Counted from the first letter of the stretch, positions 54,751 to 64,000 are shown. The stretch: 64,000 nt of DNA from Perlabentimonas sp964490015 (GCA_964490015.1 CAZBBA010000004.1:1-64000), one strand, 5' to 3'. Made by a program: numbers and translations. Notes: generated by a model not told the origin, from the sequence alone.

Positions 54751-55644
54751 TTAAGTTCTAATTCGACTTCCATTTATCTGCTGGTAAAGAATACTTCCAA
54801 CTATTATTAGAAGGCCCACAATGGTTGTCCAGTATATCGATTCGCCCACAAGAAAATGGATAAAAACTAAACTAACAAACGGTACCAGATAAATTATATT
54901 ATTCAGTTTTGCTTTGCTCTCGGCCAAACTTAGAGCCTTAAGCCACAGAACAAAAGTAATGCCCATTTCGAACGATCCCACATAAATCGACCCGAAAATT
55001 CCCATGGGATTAATATCCCAAAAATGATCAAAAAATGAACCCGCAGCAAAGGAGAAAAGGGTTGCAAACAGAAAGTTGAAAAAAAGTTGGATAATCGGGT
55101 CAACAACCGATTTGCGAAGGTTCAGTATCCAGTAAAGCGCCCAAATTACCGAACTTGTGAGCGCAAGAGCTACGCCCAACGGGCTTTTAATCTGAAAACT
55201 CGACAGGTTACCCTGCGATGAGATTATGATAACACCAATAAAACTCACAAGCAGCGCAAGCAAACCTTTAAGGCTAAGCCTCTCGCCAAGCATAGGAACC
55301 GATAGAATCACTAGCACCAGTGGCCAAATGAAGTTGAGTGGCTGCGCCACTTGTGCGGGCAGCAACTCGTATGCCCTAAACAGGATAAAATAGTACGCAA
55401 AGGGATTAAGAAATCCCAGATAAATTGAAGGAATTATTGCCATGCTAGGTGTACTCTTTAACTCTTTGTATTTGCCCAGCACAACTATAATCAGAAAAAG
55501 CAAAAGAGAAGAGAAAAGCGACGACCAGGCTAGTAGCTGTATGAAAGAAAAATGGTTCAGCGTAAACTTAAAAGCTGATGCTGAAGTGCCCCAAAACACA
55601 ATGGTTAGTCCAGCGAATAAATACGAAAGTTTTTTGTTGCTCAT
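54751..55644 (-). CDS. EamA/DMT-family transporter
   Basis: 297 residues with ten predicted membrane helices in two EamA halves (FAGLTIVFWGTSASAFKF at the start, MLGERLSLKGLLALLVSFIGVI, then LTSSVIWALYWILNLRK, SFEMGITFVLWLKALSLAES, GLLIIVGSILYQQ). A drug/metabolite exporter family member; substrate unknown. A TATATTTG box on the minus strand (rc at 55675-55682) may be its promoter. Confidence 0.87.
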   Translation of the reverse strand: MSNKKLSYLFAGLTIVFWGTSASAFKFTLNHFSFIQLLAWSSLFSSLLLFLIIVVLGKYKELKSTPSMAIIPSIYLGFLNPFAYYFILFRAYELLPAQVAQPLNFIWPLVLVILSVPMLGERLSLKGLLALLVSFIGVIIISSQGNLSSFQIKSPLGVALALTSSVIWALYWILNLRKSVVDPIIQLFFNFLFATLFSFAAGSFFDHFWDINPMGIFGSIYVGSFEMGITFVLWLKALSLAESKAKLNNIIYLVPFVSLVFIHFLVGESIYWTTIVGLLIIVGSILYQQINGSRIRT

Positions 55645-55684
55645 GGTTGGTTTCGGGTTTCGGAATAATTAGGGCAAATATAGT

Positions 55685-55728
55685 AAACCGACTCTTTTAC
55701 AGATGATATTTCTGAAAAGAATCGGTTT
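55685..55728 (-). terminator. Hairpin after serS
   Basis: AAACCGACTCTTTT (55685-55698) pairs with AAAAGAATCGGTTT (55715-55728), one mismatch, with an inner CAGA/TCTG stem. It lies after the serS stop on the minus strand. No strong T-run follows, so terminator function is likely but not certain. Confidence 0.6.
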
Positions 55729-55749
55729 GATAGGAAAAATTTTGTCGAA

Positions 55750-57021
55750 TTAAATACGCTCGAATCCGCAGAAAGGTTGAAGCACTTTGGGAATGCGAAT
55801 ACCCTGCTCGTCCTGATTATTCTCGAGCAGAGCAGCCAGTATACGTGGAAGCGCAAGCGAGCTGCCATTTAGTGTGTGGGCCAACTGGTTGCGCTTTTCG
55901 CCCTCCTCGCGGAAGCGAAGCATAAGTCTATTGGCTTGGAACGACTCGAAGTTTGAAACCGAGCTAACCTCGAGCCACTTTTGCTGTGCAGCCGAGTAAA
56001 CCTCAAAATCATAGGTTAGAGCCGATGTAAAGCTCATATCGCCTCCACACAAACGAATTATTCGGTATGGTAGCTCTAACTTTTTCAGAATACCCTCAAC
56101 ATGATTTACCATCTCATCGAGACTCTGGTACGATTTTTCGGGATGTTGCACCTGCACAATCTCTACCTTGTCGAACTGATGAAGGCGGTTTAGGCCCCGC
56201 ACATCCTTGCCGTACGATCCGGCCTCACGCCTAAAGCATGGTGTATAGGCAGTAAGTTTAACGGGAAAATCGGAAGCATTTAGGATAACATCCCTAAAGA
56301 TATTTGTGACGGGCACTTCGGCAGTAGGAATTAGGTAAAAATTATCGAGCTGCGCGTGATACATCTGTCCATCCTTATCGGGTAACTGACCAGTACCGTA
56401 AGCCGAATCCTCGTTCACCATAAGCGGTGGCATAAACTCCCTATAGCCAGCGGCAATATTCTCCTCAAGGAAGAAGTTGATAAGCGCTCTCTGAAGTTTT
56501 GCTCCTTTACCCTTATACACAGGAAAACCACTTCCGGTGATTTTTACCCCCAGCTCAAAATCGATAATATCGAATTCCTTGGCCAGCTCCCAGTGAGGTT
56601 TTGCATTACCCATAAGTTCAGGTTTCGTCCCACCTGCTCGCACCTCCACATTATCATCAGCAGTTTTTCCAGCTGGTACCGAAGGGTGTGGGAGATTAGG
56701 AATTTTCACCAATACTGTTTTAAGCGATTGCTCAACATCGGCCATTTCCTGGGTTAGCTGCTTCGATTCCTCCTTAAGGCTGGCCACACGTTGCTTTGCC
56801 TCTTCAGCCTCGCTGGCTTTGCCTTGCTTAAACATCACCCCAATCTCCTTCGAAAGCGCATTCTGCTCGGCCAGCAGAGCATCCAGCTTACCCTGAATTG
56901 TACGTCGCTGATTGTCCAGAGAGATTACCTCCTCAACTAGTGTTTTGGCGTCGAAGTTTTTGATGGCCAGACGGGCAATTACCTCATCCTTGGCATCGTG
57001 AATCTGCTTAAGCGTGAGCAT
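55750..57021 (-). CDS. serS: Seryl-tRNA synthetase
   Basis: 423 residues, normal. N-terminal coiled-coil arm (residues about 25-105, with LLAEQNALSKEIGVMFKQG and ASLKEESKQLTQEM) and class II catalytic core: TAEVPVTNIFRD near 230, FRREAGSYGKDVRGLNRLHQF near 262-282 (motif 2), and the motif 3 region NGSSLALPRILAALLEN near 385. Charges tRNA-Ser and tRNA-Sec with serine. Confidence 0.97.
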   Translation of the reverse strand: MLTLKQIHDAKDEVIARLAIKNFDAKTLVEEVISLDNQRRTIQGKLDALLAEQNALSKEIGVMFKQGKASEAEEAKQRVASLKEESKQLTQEMADVEQSLKTVLVKIPNLPHPSVPAGKTADDNVEVRAGGTKPELMGNAKPHWELAKEFDIIDFELGVKITGSGFPVYKGKGAKLQRALINFFLEENIAAGYREFMPPLMVNEDSAYGTGQLPDKDGQMYHAQLDNFYLIPTAEVPVTNIFRDVILNASDFPVKLTAYTPCFRREAGSYGKDVRGLNRLHQFDKVEIVQVQHPEKSYQSLDEMVNHVEGILKKLELPYRIIRLCGGDMSFTSALTYDFEVYSAAQQKWLEVSSVSNFESFQANRLMLRFREEGEKRNQLAHTLNGSSLALPRILAALLENNQDEQGIRIPKVLQPFCGFERI

Positions 57022-57042
57022 GGTGTTGTGTGTTATTAAAGA

Positions 57043-57088
57043 AAAATCTCCTGAACTTACACATTTCAGGTAAGCTGCAGGAGATTTT
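57043..57088 (-). terminator. Terminator of rplU-rpmA
   Basis: AAAATCTCCTG (57043-57053) pairs with CAGGAGATTTT (57078-57088); the loop has an inner CTTAC/GTAAG stem. A T-run follows on the minus strand before serS. Confidence 0.85.
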
Positions 57089-57110
57089 CAAAATGTGGTT
57101 ATGAGAAAAA

Positions 57111-57371
57111 CTAATTTTCTGCGGGAATAACTGAAACGTACGACTTATCTTCGGCCTTTTTGCGGAACGAAACGGTTCCATCAATAAGGGCAAACAGGGT
57201 GTGATCCTTGCCCATTCCCACGTTTTGTCCTGGGTTGTGCTTGGTTCCCCTCTGGCGAACGATAATGTTACCAGCTTTGCAGGTTTGACCGCCGAAAAGT
57301 TTTACGCCTAATCGTTTGCTTTCCGATTCGCGTCCGTTGTTGGAACTACCAGCCCCTTTCTTATGTGCCAT
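57111..57371 (-). CDS. rpmA: Ribosomal protein L27
   Basis: 86 residues. MAHKKGAGSSNNGRESESKR then GVKLFGGQTCKAGNIIVRQRG and GMGKDHTLFALIDG are standard L27. There is no cleavable N-terminal extension as in Firmicutes. Contacts the peptidyl-transferase region of the 50S subunit. Second gene of rplU-rpmA, 20 bp gap. Confidence 0.98.
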   Translation of the reverse strand: MAHKKGAGSSNNGRESESKRLGVKLFGGQTCKAGNIIVRQRGTKHNPGQNVGMGKDHTLFALIDGTVSFRKKAEDKSYVSVIPAEN

Positions 57372-57391
57372 TTTCTAAATCTTTTATACGG

Positions 57392-57703
57392 TTATGCTAC
57401 AATCTCACCAATTTGTATTTGGGTAAACTGCTGACGATGTCCTCTCTTCAGCTTGTAACCCTTACGTCTTCTCTTCTTGAAGATAATCACCTTATCACCC
57501 TTTACGTGATCGAGCACCTTGGCGGTTACCTTGGCGTTCGCAACGGTTGGGGCTCCAATGGTTACTTTACCCTCGTTATCAACAAGCAAAACCTTGTCGA
57601 AATTCATCTCGGTGCCTTCCTCAGCCTCAAGGCGATGAACAAAGATCTTCTGATCTTTCTGCACCTTAAATTGCTGTCCTGCAATATCTACAATAGCGTA
57701 CAT
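57392..57703 (-). CDS. rplU: Ribosomal protein L21
   Basis: 103 residues. MYAIVDIAGQQFKVQKDQKI, FDKVLLVDNEGKVTIGAPTV and KRRRKGYKLKRGHRQQFT are typical of L21. First gene of the operon with rpmA, behind a clear promoter. Confidence 0.97.
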   Translation of the reverse strand: MYAIVDIAGQQFKVQKDQKIFVHRLEAEEGTEMNFDKVLLVDNEGKVTIGAPTVANAKVTAKVLDHVKGDKVIIFKKRRRKGYKLKRGHRQQFTQIQIGEIVA

Positions 57704-57743
57704 TATATTTAAATGTTATAGTGTTCAACACTTTTTGGGCTTG

Positions 57744-57773
57744 CAAAAGTAGAAAAGATAATTTGAATAACAA
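57744..57773 (-). promoter_or_regulatory. Promoter of rplU-rpmA
   Basis: On the minus strand TTG (57773-57771), exactly 19 bp, then TACTTTTG (57751-57744), the full Bacteroidota consensus. The leader to the rplU ATG at 57703 is about 34 bases. The rest of 57774-57910 shows no gene. Confidence 0.75.
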
Positions 57774-57910
57774 AAATTTATGAGAATAATTTTTGATTAT
57801 CACCAAGAGTTTCAATCCCAAAAAAATTTCTTTTCAATATCCACTTTCAACAAATTAGTAGCAAATGCAAGCCTACAACCCATTTATTTCCGAATTGCAA
57901 TAAAAAACCT

Positions 57911-60900
57911 CTATTTAGCAACCTGAAAATTAGCGTTTAATGTTATATCTGAGCCTGGCATTATTGTCATAAAGGTTGCATTGCTGCTAATAACCTGAGT
58001 AGCGCCAATAGTCCAGTTAATAAATTTATAGCCTTCTTTCGGTGTTGCGGTAAGACTAATTGGTGTTCCAGCATTGTAGTATCCAGCCCCAGTAACTGTT
58101 CCCCCTTCCGGAGGATTAATTACCACGGTAAGCTTAAACTCACCAGTTGCTTCGTGAACGCTAATATTACCTGCTGTAGATTGCGTAAACACATTATCGA
58201 GTGTACTATTCGACAAAACCACGTTGCTTGCATTTATTGAGTAATCGCCATGTTGAGCGGGTGCAGTAACCTTAAACGAGAACAAAACTCCACTAGCACC
58301 CGTAAATGGATTGCTACTGGCTGAGCTTGCGCTAATACTTATTACATTGCCCGATAGTACGCTATAGTCTACTGCATGATCCTGAGCACGTCCGCTCAAG
58401 GTGAGCGATCCCTCAACAAACGAAAATCCGCTTGGGATTTCTACATTCATCTGGAATCCAACTATATCGCTCTCGTTGTTCATTTGCACATTAACCAAAA
58501 TCTCTTCACTAACCTTTCCCATAGCATTCTCAAACACTATAGTGTTAACCTCGGCTACCACCTCGTCAAAGTTCGCTATAAAAGCAATGTTTGCTCCCTG
58601 CATGGTATAAATGTATGTAGCGCTTGTGCTTACAACATTTCCGCCAACTGACCAATTCACAAACTTGAAACCCTGGTTTGGCGTTGCCTTTAACTCTACC
58701 TCCTGGCCCTGCTCATATTCACCTGCACCGCTAACCTGACCTGCATTTGCGGGGTTAACTTCGATTGATAAAGTGTAAAGAGTTGGGGGCATTACCTCGA
58801 AATTTGCGATTAGTGTTGCATCGGCTCCGGGCATGGTAAAGCTAAATGAGGCATTAGCGCTAACCGGGTTGCCGTTCTGTGTCCAGTTAACAAACTGGTA
58901 CCCCTGAGCTGCGGTTGCAACCAAAGGTATAACATCGTCCTTTGCATAGCTGCCAGCACCCTGCACCTGTCCTGCATCCGAAGGATTTGCATTTAGGGTA
59001 AGGGTATACTTTGTAGGTGGAATTAGCTCAAAATTGGCCGTTACAGTAATGCTGTTACCGGGCATGGAATAGGTGAAGTCTTTTTGATTGGAAATCACAT
59101 TACCCGCAGAGGTCCAACTTACAAATTGGTATCCTTGATTTGGTGTTGCCGAAAGGGCAATTTCGGTTCCCGCTGCGTAGGTTCCCGCGCCCGATACTGA
59201 ACCCGTTGCTTCAGGATTTACAGCCAGTAAGAGTTCAAATGTCGGGATTTCGGGCCCTTCCTCGTTGAAGAGGGTCAGAATCTCCTCAGCCGAAATTGCT
59301 CTTGAGTAGACACGAACATCATCAATCACGCCTTTAAAGAATCTTAGTGTTGAGCCGCCCCTTCGACCTATAAACAAGTTATGATTATTGGATACGCTGC
59401 CATCAACTAGTTGGCTTTGCGAAGTGGCAACCAGCTCTCCATCGAGGAAAATTTCTATTGTACTAGGTTTAAAGATTGCCACCATGTGCTGAAAAGCACC
59501 AGGGTTCACATTCTCGCCATTGACATACTGTACTCTTGAATCGTTCTGTGGATATCCACCAATATACCTAGCCGCCTGATATTTACCATTAGCTGTTCGA
59601 ATTACGTATGGGTAAGGGTTCGATCCATCGACCCATTTCTCGAGTATTCCAGCAGATCCATTATCGGGAGCGGCTTTTACCCATAGGCTAATGGAGTATT
59701 CATCGGCTCTGCCGAAGTTGATGTGAGACTTGTGCAACGCCTCAATCCACGATGAGCCATTGAATAAATACGCTGCATTTGGAACACCAAATCTATCTTT
59801 AGTAAGGGTTGCCCCATTAACCGTTCCGTGATTATCGTACCCACTCTCGTCGTTGGCATTACCATTAAACGGGTAAAAAGCCACAAGTCCATACTCTAAA
59901 TCTATACCAATAAGTGTAGTAAACTCAACTTGATTCCCGTAAGCAGTTCCTTGGCTATTTGTGGCAAAAGCCCTTACATAGTAAGTTGATTTTGACTGAA
60001 GATTCTCCAAGGTACCCACAAAAGTTCCAGTGCCTTGGCCAATATTCAGCAATCCTTCGTTTGTGCTAATGCTTGGATTGGGGCTAGTGCTCCACACCAC
60101 ACCACGTGCGGTTACTAAAGCACCTCCTCCAGAAATAATAGTTCCCCCAACAATGGCAGTAGTTTCGCTTACACCCGTAGCAGCACGAGTTTGAACTGTG
60201 GGCAGTGAAAGTGAACTTGGTACTTCTATCCTTTTCTGAACTCCGTAAGCAGTTCCAACTGAATTTGTGGCATACGCCCTAACCCAATAGGCTGATCCCG
60301 GAGTTAATCCAGTTATGGTTTCGGTGAAGATACCCATTCCGCTGCCTAACTCCACATTTCCTGCATTTAACGCGAGCGTGGGATTTTCATCTGCGCCCCA
60401 TACAAATCCTCTGCTTAAGACTGCCGAACCGCCATCAAGCGAAATTTCACCACCAAGCATAGCCGATGATGTGGTAATGTTTTCGGGTTGTAAAGTGTTA
60501 ATCTGAGGTACTTGAGCAACCTGCTCTTCATCTTTTACACAACGCACCGACAGCCCAACGGATTTACCTTGATGGGTTCTGCTCACTCCTCGGTTGGAGT
60601 TTTTGAAGAATCGAACCCAAATATTTCCATCCTTATTCTCGGTAATACTCCAATAGTAAGCGCTCATTCCCTTAAGCACAAAAGCATCGCCCTCAGTGTA
60701 GTAACCACCAGGCGTTGCAGCAAAGCCGTAATCATCAGTTCCGAAACGGGTATTGTGTTTATCCCATCGAGGATGAACAGAGGTGTTGAACTCACCGCCC
60801 AATGGAGAATCAACCTGTCGACGCGATTTTAGCTTCTGACCAGCATTATTGTTATTTCCCCAAACCTTGGCATCTACAAAGTCGACAAGCTGTTGCCACT

Positions 60901-61255
60901 CATTATCGGTGGGTACACGCCAACCTGTGGGGCAAAGCCCCCGTGGATCGACAGTAGAATACCAGTTGTAAAGTTTACCATAAATGGCATCGCTAGCCAC
61001 ATCGTTACTGTAATTTGCCCAAATGCCTTGAGTGGCAAACTTCCATTGGCTAATTGTTTGATTAGTGAGAATTTCCGATCCATCGCTATATCGTGACGTT
61101 CTCAGATTCTCGGCCATCCACTCTTTACCATTAATGACTACAGTTTTATAGGTATTCCCATCGATATCAACAACTGTAGACTCAGCCTGACCAAATGCTC
61201 GCTGCCATGCAACAAGGGTTAGGGCAATAAAAAAAAGCGATATGTGCTTGATCAT
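57911..61255 (-). CDS. Secreted FISUMP/LamG/cohesin-like protein with InlB-type repeats
   Basis: 1114 residues. Signal peptide MIKHISLFFIALTLVAWQRAFGQ. FISUMP domain at about 28-240 (YKTVVINGKEWMAENLR, YGKLYNWYSTVDPRGLCPTGW, VPTDNEWQQLVDF). Two FN3-like parts (about 255-440, with ATNSVGTAYG and ATNSQGTAYG). LamG domain at about 447-655 (LVAFYPFNGNANDESGYDNHG, GVIDDVRVYSRAISAEE). Three tandem InlB B-type repeats from about 673 (ANPSDAGQVQGAGSYAKDD, NQGYQFVSWT), then a cohesin-like domain at about 905-1035 (VNVQMNNESDIVGFQMNVEI), and a fourth repeat at the end. It stops right after that repeat; no T9SS sorting domain is seen. Probably surface polysaccharide- or matrix-related. Confidence 0.9.
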   Translation of the reverse strand: MIKHISLFFIALTLVAWQRAFGQAESTVVDIDGNTYKTVVINGKEWMAENLRTSRYSDGSEILTNQTISQWKFATQGIWANYSNDVASDAIYGKLYNWYSTVDPRGLCPTGWRVPTDNEWQQLVDFVDAKVWGNNNNAGQKLKSRRQVDSPLGGEFNTSVHPRWDKHNTRFGTDDYGFAATPGGYYTEGDAFVLKGMSAYYWSITENKDGNIWVRFFKNSNRGVSRTHQGKSVGLSVRCVKDEEQVAQVPQINTLQPENITTSSAMLGGEISLDGGSAVLSRGFVWGADENPTLALNAGNVELGSGMGIFTETITGLTPGSAYWVRAYATNSVGTAYGVQKRIEVPSSLSLPTVQTRAATGVSETTAIVGGTIISGGGALVTARGVVWSTSPNPSISTNEGLLNIGQGTGTFVGTLENLQSKSTYYVRAFATNSQGTAYGNQVEFTTLIGIDLEYGLVAFYPFNGNANDESGYDNHGTVNGATLTKDRFGVPNAAYLFNGSSWIEALHKSHINFGRADEYSISLWVKAAPDNGSAGILEKWVDGSNPYPYVIRTANGKYQAARYIGGYPQNDSRVQYVNGENVNPGAFQHMVAIFKPSTIEIFLDGELVATSQSQLVDGSVSNNHNLFIGRRGGSTLRFFKGVIDDVRVYSRAISAEEILTLFNEEGPEIPTFELLLAVNPEATGSVSGAGTYAAGTEIALSATPNQGYQFVSWTSAGNVISNQKDFTYSMPGNSITVTANFELIPPTKYTLTLNANPSDAGQVQGAGSYAKDDVIPLVATAAQGYQFVNWTQNGNPVSANASFSFTMPGADATLIANFEVMPPTLYTLSIEVNPANAGQVSGAGEYEQGQEVELKATPNQGFKFVNWSVGGNVVSTSATYIYTMQGANIAFIANFDEVVAEVNTIVFENAMGKVSEEILVNVQMNNESDIVGFQMNVEIPSGFSFVEGSLTLSGRAQDHAVDYSVLSGNVISISASSASSNPFTGASGVLFSFKVTAPAQHGDYSINASNVVLSNSTLDNVFTQSTAGNISVHEATGEFKLTVVINPPEGGTVTGAGYYNAGTPISLTATPKEGYKFINWTIGATQVISSNATFMTIMPGSDITLNANFQVAK

Positions 61256-61283
61256 ATCTTGTTGGAGTTATAAAAGTTTATTG

Positions 61284-61291
61284 CAAATCTA
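61284..61291 (-). promoter_or_regulatory. -7 box of the FISUMP gene
   Basis: Minus-strand TAGATTTG, 28 bp before the ATG at 61255. No TTG at standard spacing. Confidence 0.45.
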
Positions 61292-61411
61292 GCAATATGG
61301 GTTAAATATAGTAATGGTTAAACGAAATATAATCGCCTTAGTTACAACTGCTCTTTCAGGTAGTTGTTAGCACATTAGGAAATCAACTCGCAAAACAAGT
61401 TTTTTTAAAAA

Positions 61412-62881
61412 CTATCGATTCGCTAGATTCCATGTTCCCAAGAAAAGCATTCTTGATGCATCCTGCATTATCTCAGGGGTTATGGTTAACTCAGGCGTAT
61501 CGAAGGGGCTATGGTAATTCACGGGTTTTACCCAAGTGGTTGTGCCAACGCTCACCGCTTTGTATCCGGCTTTAAGAAAAACGGCAGCATCGCTCCGGGG
61601 ACGAGTTCGGGGCATCCGAGCGGGCGAACTGGCAAAGGCTCGATGGACAAAATCGGCATTCGCTTTTGAGAACGCCTCGAAAATTTCCGGGTAACTCTCA
61701 CCCCCCCAAAGGGCCAAGCCTTTTCCATTGCCCACCATATCGAGATTGATAAAGCACACCGTTTTATCCTTGGCTACTGTGGGATTTTGCACAAAGTAGT
61801 TGCTTCCAACCAAACCACTCTCCTCTGCACCTATGAAGAAGAAAGCAATTGAGCGTTTGGGTTTCTCTGGAAGTTGAGCAAATGCACGGGCAACCTCAAG
61901 TATATTTGCCACTCCCGTGGCATTATCGAGCGCGCTGGGTAAAAGCACACCTGGATTTCCTTGCCCATCGAGGTGAGCACCAATAAGAATAACCTCATCT
62001 TTTAGCACGGGATCGCTTCCCTCGATAATGCCTAAAACATTACTTGTGGTAGTATTTGGAAAATGGATGGTACTTGTGGAAATTCGAGCACTTTTCTTTA
62101 GGTTGAAGGATGATGGCTTCATCTTGTCGTGAATCTGAGCCTTAAGCAATTCGTAGTTTTTACCTGTGCCGAAAAACAAATCACCAACTACCTCTGTCCC
62201 AATATGCGCATATATCATTCCCTTTTGAAAGGGAATACTTGGATTGGCGATTACGCCAACATAAAGAACACCTATCGCACCCTTATCCAAGGCGTTCTTA
62301 AACTTGTACTGATGAAGGCTGTATGGAACCCACTTCTCCACATCGGGATGGTCGCTCTTAGCAGGCGATTCAGATGCAAAAACAACAATCTTTCCTTTAA
62401 CATCAACTCCCCTATAATCATCGTATCCTAATTCGGGCGCCGATATTCCAAATCCAACATAAACCACCTCGGCCCCAATGGTTCCCGAATCGGAACTACT
62501 GCCCGGGAAAAACTGATCTGGTATTGTGTATACCTTCCGAAGGGTATCGTTTTTTTGTGTCAAAATCAGCTCAACCGATCCAGGCGCTAACACCTTTGTG
62601 TATGGCCAGCTGAACTCCTGGAAATATGTACCATTTTCGCCTAGTGGTTTTACGCCCCAGCCTTCAAGAAGAGTGGACACCCAATGGGCTGATTTGTCGT
62701 AACCTGCCGATCCGGCTCCTCTGCCCTCGTACTCGGGCAAGCACAACTCGTGCACGTAGCTCATTAGAGTTTGGCTAGTAATATTGTGTGCAGCATCAAC
62801 AACCTCTTTGGGATAATCCTGCGAGATAAGGTTTAGCGGCAAAATCGACATAAGGCCGATGGCAATTAAAAACTTTTTCAT
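61412..62881 (-). CDS. M28 family zinc aminopeptidase, secreted
   Basis: 489 residues. Signal peptide MKKFLIAIGLMSILPLNLISQ. A PA-type insert (about 120-245, with GVDVKGKIVVFASESPAK and GAIGVLYVGVIANPS) within the M28 fold. Metal ligands are visible: His and Asp in IGAHLDGQGN and SALDNATG, Glu-Glu in IGAEESGLVGSNYF, Asp in INLDMVGNG, and His in NYHSPFDTPE near the C-terminus. Cleaves N-terminal residues from peptides in the periplasm or outside. No operon partner. Confidence 0.92.
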   Translation of the reverse strand: MKKFLIAIGLMSILPLNLISQDYPKEVVDAAHNITSQTLMSYVHELCLPEYEGRGAGSAGYDKSAHWVSTLLEGWGVKPLGENGTYFQEFSWPYTKVLAPGSVELILTQKNDTLRKVYTIPDQFFPGSSSDSGTIGAEVVYVGFGISAPELGYDDYRGVDVKGKIVVFASESPAKSDHPDVEKWVPYSLHQYKFKNALDKGAIGVLYVGVIANPSIPFQKGMIYAHIGTEVVGDLFFGTGKNYELLKAQIHDKMKPSSFNLKKSARISTSTIHFPNTTTSNVLGIIEGSDPVLKDEVILIGAHLDGQGNPGVLLPSALDNATGVANILEVARAFAQLPEKPKRSIAFFFIGAEESGLVGSNYFVQNPTVAKDKTVCFINLDMVGNGKGLALWGGESYPEIFEAFSKANADFVHRAFASSPARMPRTRPRSDAAVFLKAGYKAVSVGTTTWVKPVNYHSPFDTPELTITPEIMQDASRMLFLGTWNLANR

Positions 62882-63012
62882 AGTCTATCACCCTTTAAAT
62901 TCAGCAATCTAGTATAAACATCAAAGTATACACGGTAGGCCTACTCGGTTAACACCAGAAGCAATCTCGAAATATATACAAAAAATATTGATTACAGTAA
63001 ACTCTGGTAGGG

Positions 63013-64000
63013 CTATTCTTTCTCCCTTACCCGAAGAGTGGCCACCACGGGATAGTGGTCGGAATAGTTTATATGTGGGTTGTAGTAGCGAGTAGCCTCA
63101 AAAATTGGATTGTACAGAATATAATCTATTCGGAATGAAGGGAATATTCCCTTGTAGGTATGCCCCACTCCTGCTCCTGCCTCGACAAAAGCATCGTTTA
63201 GGTTCCTAAGCATTTTTCGGTAGTTGTATGAAATGGGTGACTCGTTAAAATCGCCACATACAATAACGGGGTAAGGACTGCTTAAAATATGATTGGTAAC
63301 TACTTCGACCTGCTGCGCCCGCTTGCGAAGAGCATCGCGGTAGCGAAATGAGATGTCGATGATCTCGTCCATGGTGTGCGAATCCTTACGGTAATTCTGG
63401 TTTAGCAAAAAGTTTAGGTTGCGCTCCTTTAATCGAAACGACTGCAAATGGTTATTGTAAACCCTAAGCGTATCACCCCGCACCAGGATATCTGTGTATA
63501 TGCATGCATTCGCGCTATTGTCGAACTTAATCTCGCCTGATCCCACAATGGGATACCGGCTGTAGGTAGCCATACCGTATGCCGAATTTTGACGGTTAAC
63601 AATGTAACCAATGTGTACGTTATGCTCCAACATTTCGCGCGCCTTTTTTTCTGGGAACTTATCGTTTATATAAAACTCCTGAAGGCAAATAATATCGGGA
63701 TCCTCCCTGTGGATAAATGCAAAAATATCGTTATAGGTTGGCGGCTCCTTGGACCAGGAATACAGATGGAAAAGGTTTACGTTATATGAGATTACTTTGA
63801 GGTCGTTGGCGTTTTCCTCATGGTTTCGGCCAAAGGGAAATTGGAAGAAACTTGCAAAATGTGATATCCCTAAAAGAATTGCACCCACAGGGTAAAGAAA
63901 CTGCCACTTCCAACGAATGATCCAGTAAACCAGAAAAGCCAAATTTAAAAGCAGCAGGAATGGATACGACAACCCTATTAGTCCAAGAAACCAGAATACC
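63013..64000 (-). CDS. Endonuclease/exonuclease/phosphatase-fold membrane protein (5' end outside window)
   Basis: The frame is open to the right edge. A TTG at 63972 is the only start inside, but the residues upstream (VFWFLGLIGLSYPFLLLLN) continue a hydrophobic segment, so the real start lies beyond 64000. N-terminal membrane helices (PFLLLLNLAFLVYWIIRW, FLYPVGAILLGISHFASFF) precede an EEP domain: LKVISYNVNLFHLY, IICLQEFYI (catalytic Glu), YNNHLQSFRL, VIVCGDFNESPISY, RIDYILYN, NYSDHYPVVATL (catalytic His). The family contains phosphodiesterases and DNases; the membrane-bound Bacteroidota type has no settled substrate. Confidence 0.9.
   Translation of the reverse strand, partial: VFWFLGLIGLSYPFLLLLNLAFLVYWIIRWKWQFLYPVGAILLGISHFASFFQFPFGRNHEENANDLKVISYNVNLFHLYSWSKEPPTYNDIFAFIHREDPDIICLQEFYINDKFPEKKAREMLEHNVHIGYIVNRQNSAYGMATYSRYPIVGSGEIKFDNSANACIYTDILVRGDTLRVYNNHLQSFRLKERNLNFLLNQNYRKDSHTMDEIIDISFRYRDALRKRAQQVEVVTNHILSSPYPVIVCGDFNESPISYNYRKMLRNLNDAFVEAGAGVGHTYKGIFPSFRIDYILYNPIFEATRYYNPHINYSDHYPVVATLRVREKE

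Overview
The window reads as chromosomal DNA of a member of the Bacteroidota, probably an anaerobic or microaerobic Bacteroidales/Marinilabiliales-type organism. The reasons are: several -7 boxes of the TAnnTTTG type used by this phylum; very large secreted multi-domain surface proteins (LamG, lamin-tail, BspA-like/LRR, InlB B-type repeats, FISUMP); a TPR-AraC hybrid regulator; an ECF sigma factor followed by an anti-sigma/beta-barrel protein; DUF4382-type lipoprotein; a long S16 protein; and a glycogen locus with GT3 and GH57 enzymes. There is no phage, transposase or CRISPR array.

Layout. 1-5333 (minus) is the 5' part of a giant surface protein cut by the left edge; the ordinary coding frame is open over the whole stretch. 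It is followed by a degenerate GIY-YIG protein, two divergent AraC-family membrane regulators (5955-9041), a palindrome-rich intergenic patch (about 9150-9468) and a 1.9-kaa lamin-tail surface protein (9469-15168). 15226-19635 carries asd, hflX, a tonB-like gene, tRNA-Ala and an aldo-keto reductase. 19950-24958 is a tightly packed five-gene heterodisulfide-reductase-like cluster (HdrC, HdrB, HdrA, small HdrC, membrane HdrE-HdrD fusion). 25037-25207 has tRNA-Gly with a partial copy of its 5' half next to it. 25241-29337 (minus) contains lipoproteins and an ECF sigma module. clpX and the folA-thyA pair follow, then a minus-strand group of a Gate-domain membrane protein, LpxH and two thioredoxin-fold lipoproteins, one of which lacks the redox cysteines.

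36680-45671 (plus) is a glycogen/alpha-glucan locus: debranching enzyme, GT4 glycosyltransferase, GH57 enzyme with a lysine-rich tail, and one 1414-residue protein joining a GT3 glycogen synthase to an alpha-glucan phosphorylase. After it come housekeeping genes: ribF, ahcY, tsaC-like, thioesterase, rpsP-rimM, mutL, ruvC, S41 protease, EamA transporter, serS and rplU-rpmA. The right end has a FISUMP/LamG/cohesin-like surface protein, an M28 peptidase and an endonuclease/exonuclease/phosphatase-fold membrane protein cut by the right edge.

The most attractive candidates for an undescribed system are the Hdr-like redox cluster (cytosolic HdrABC parts plus a membrane HdrED fusion, with no hydrogenase, formate dehydrogenase or bifurcation partner alongside) and the two non-coding repeat structures. 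All functional statements are from motif reading; no search was run.
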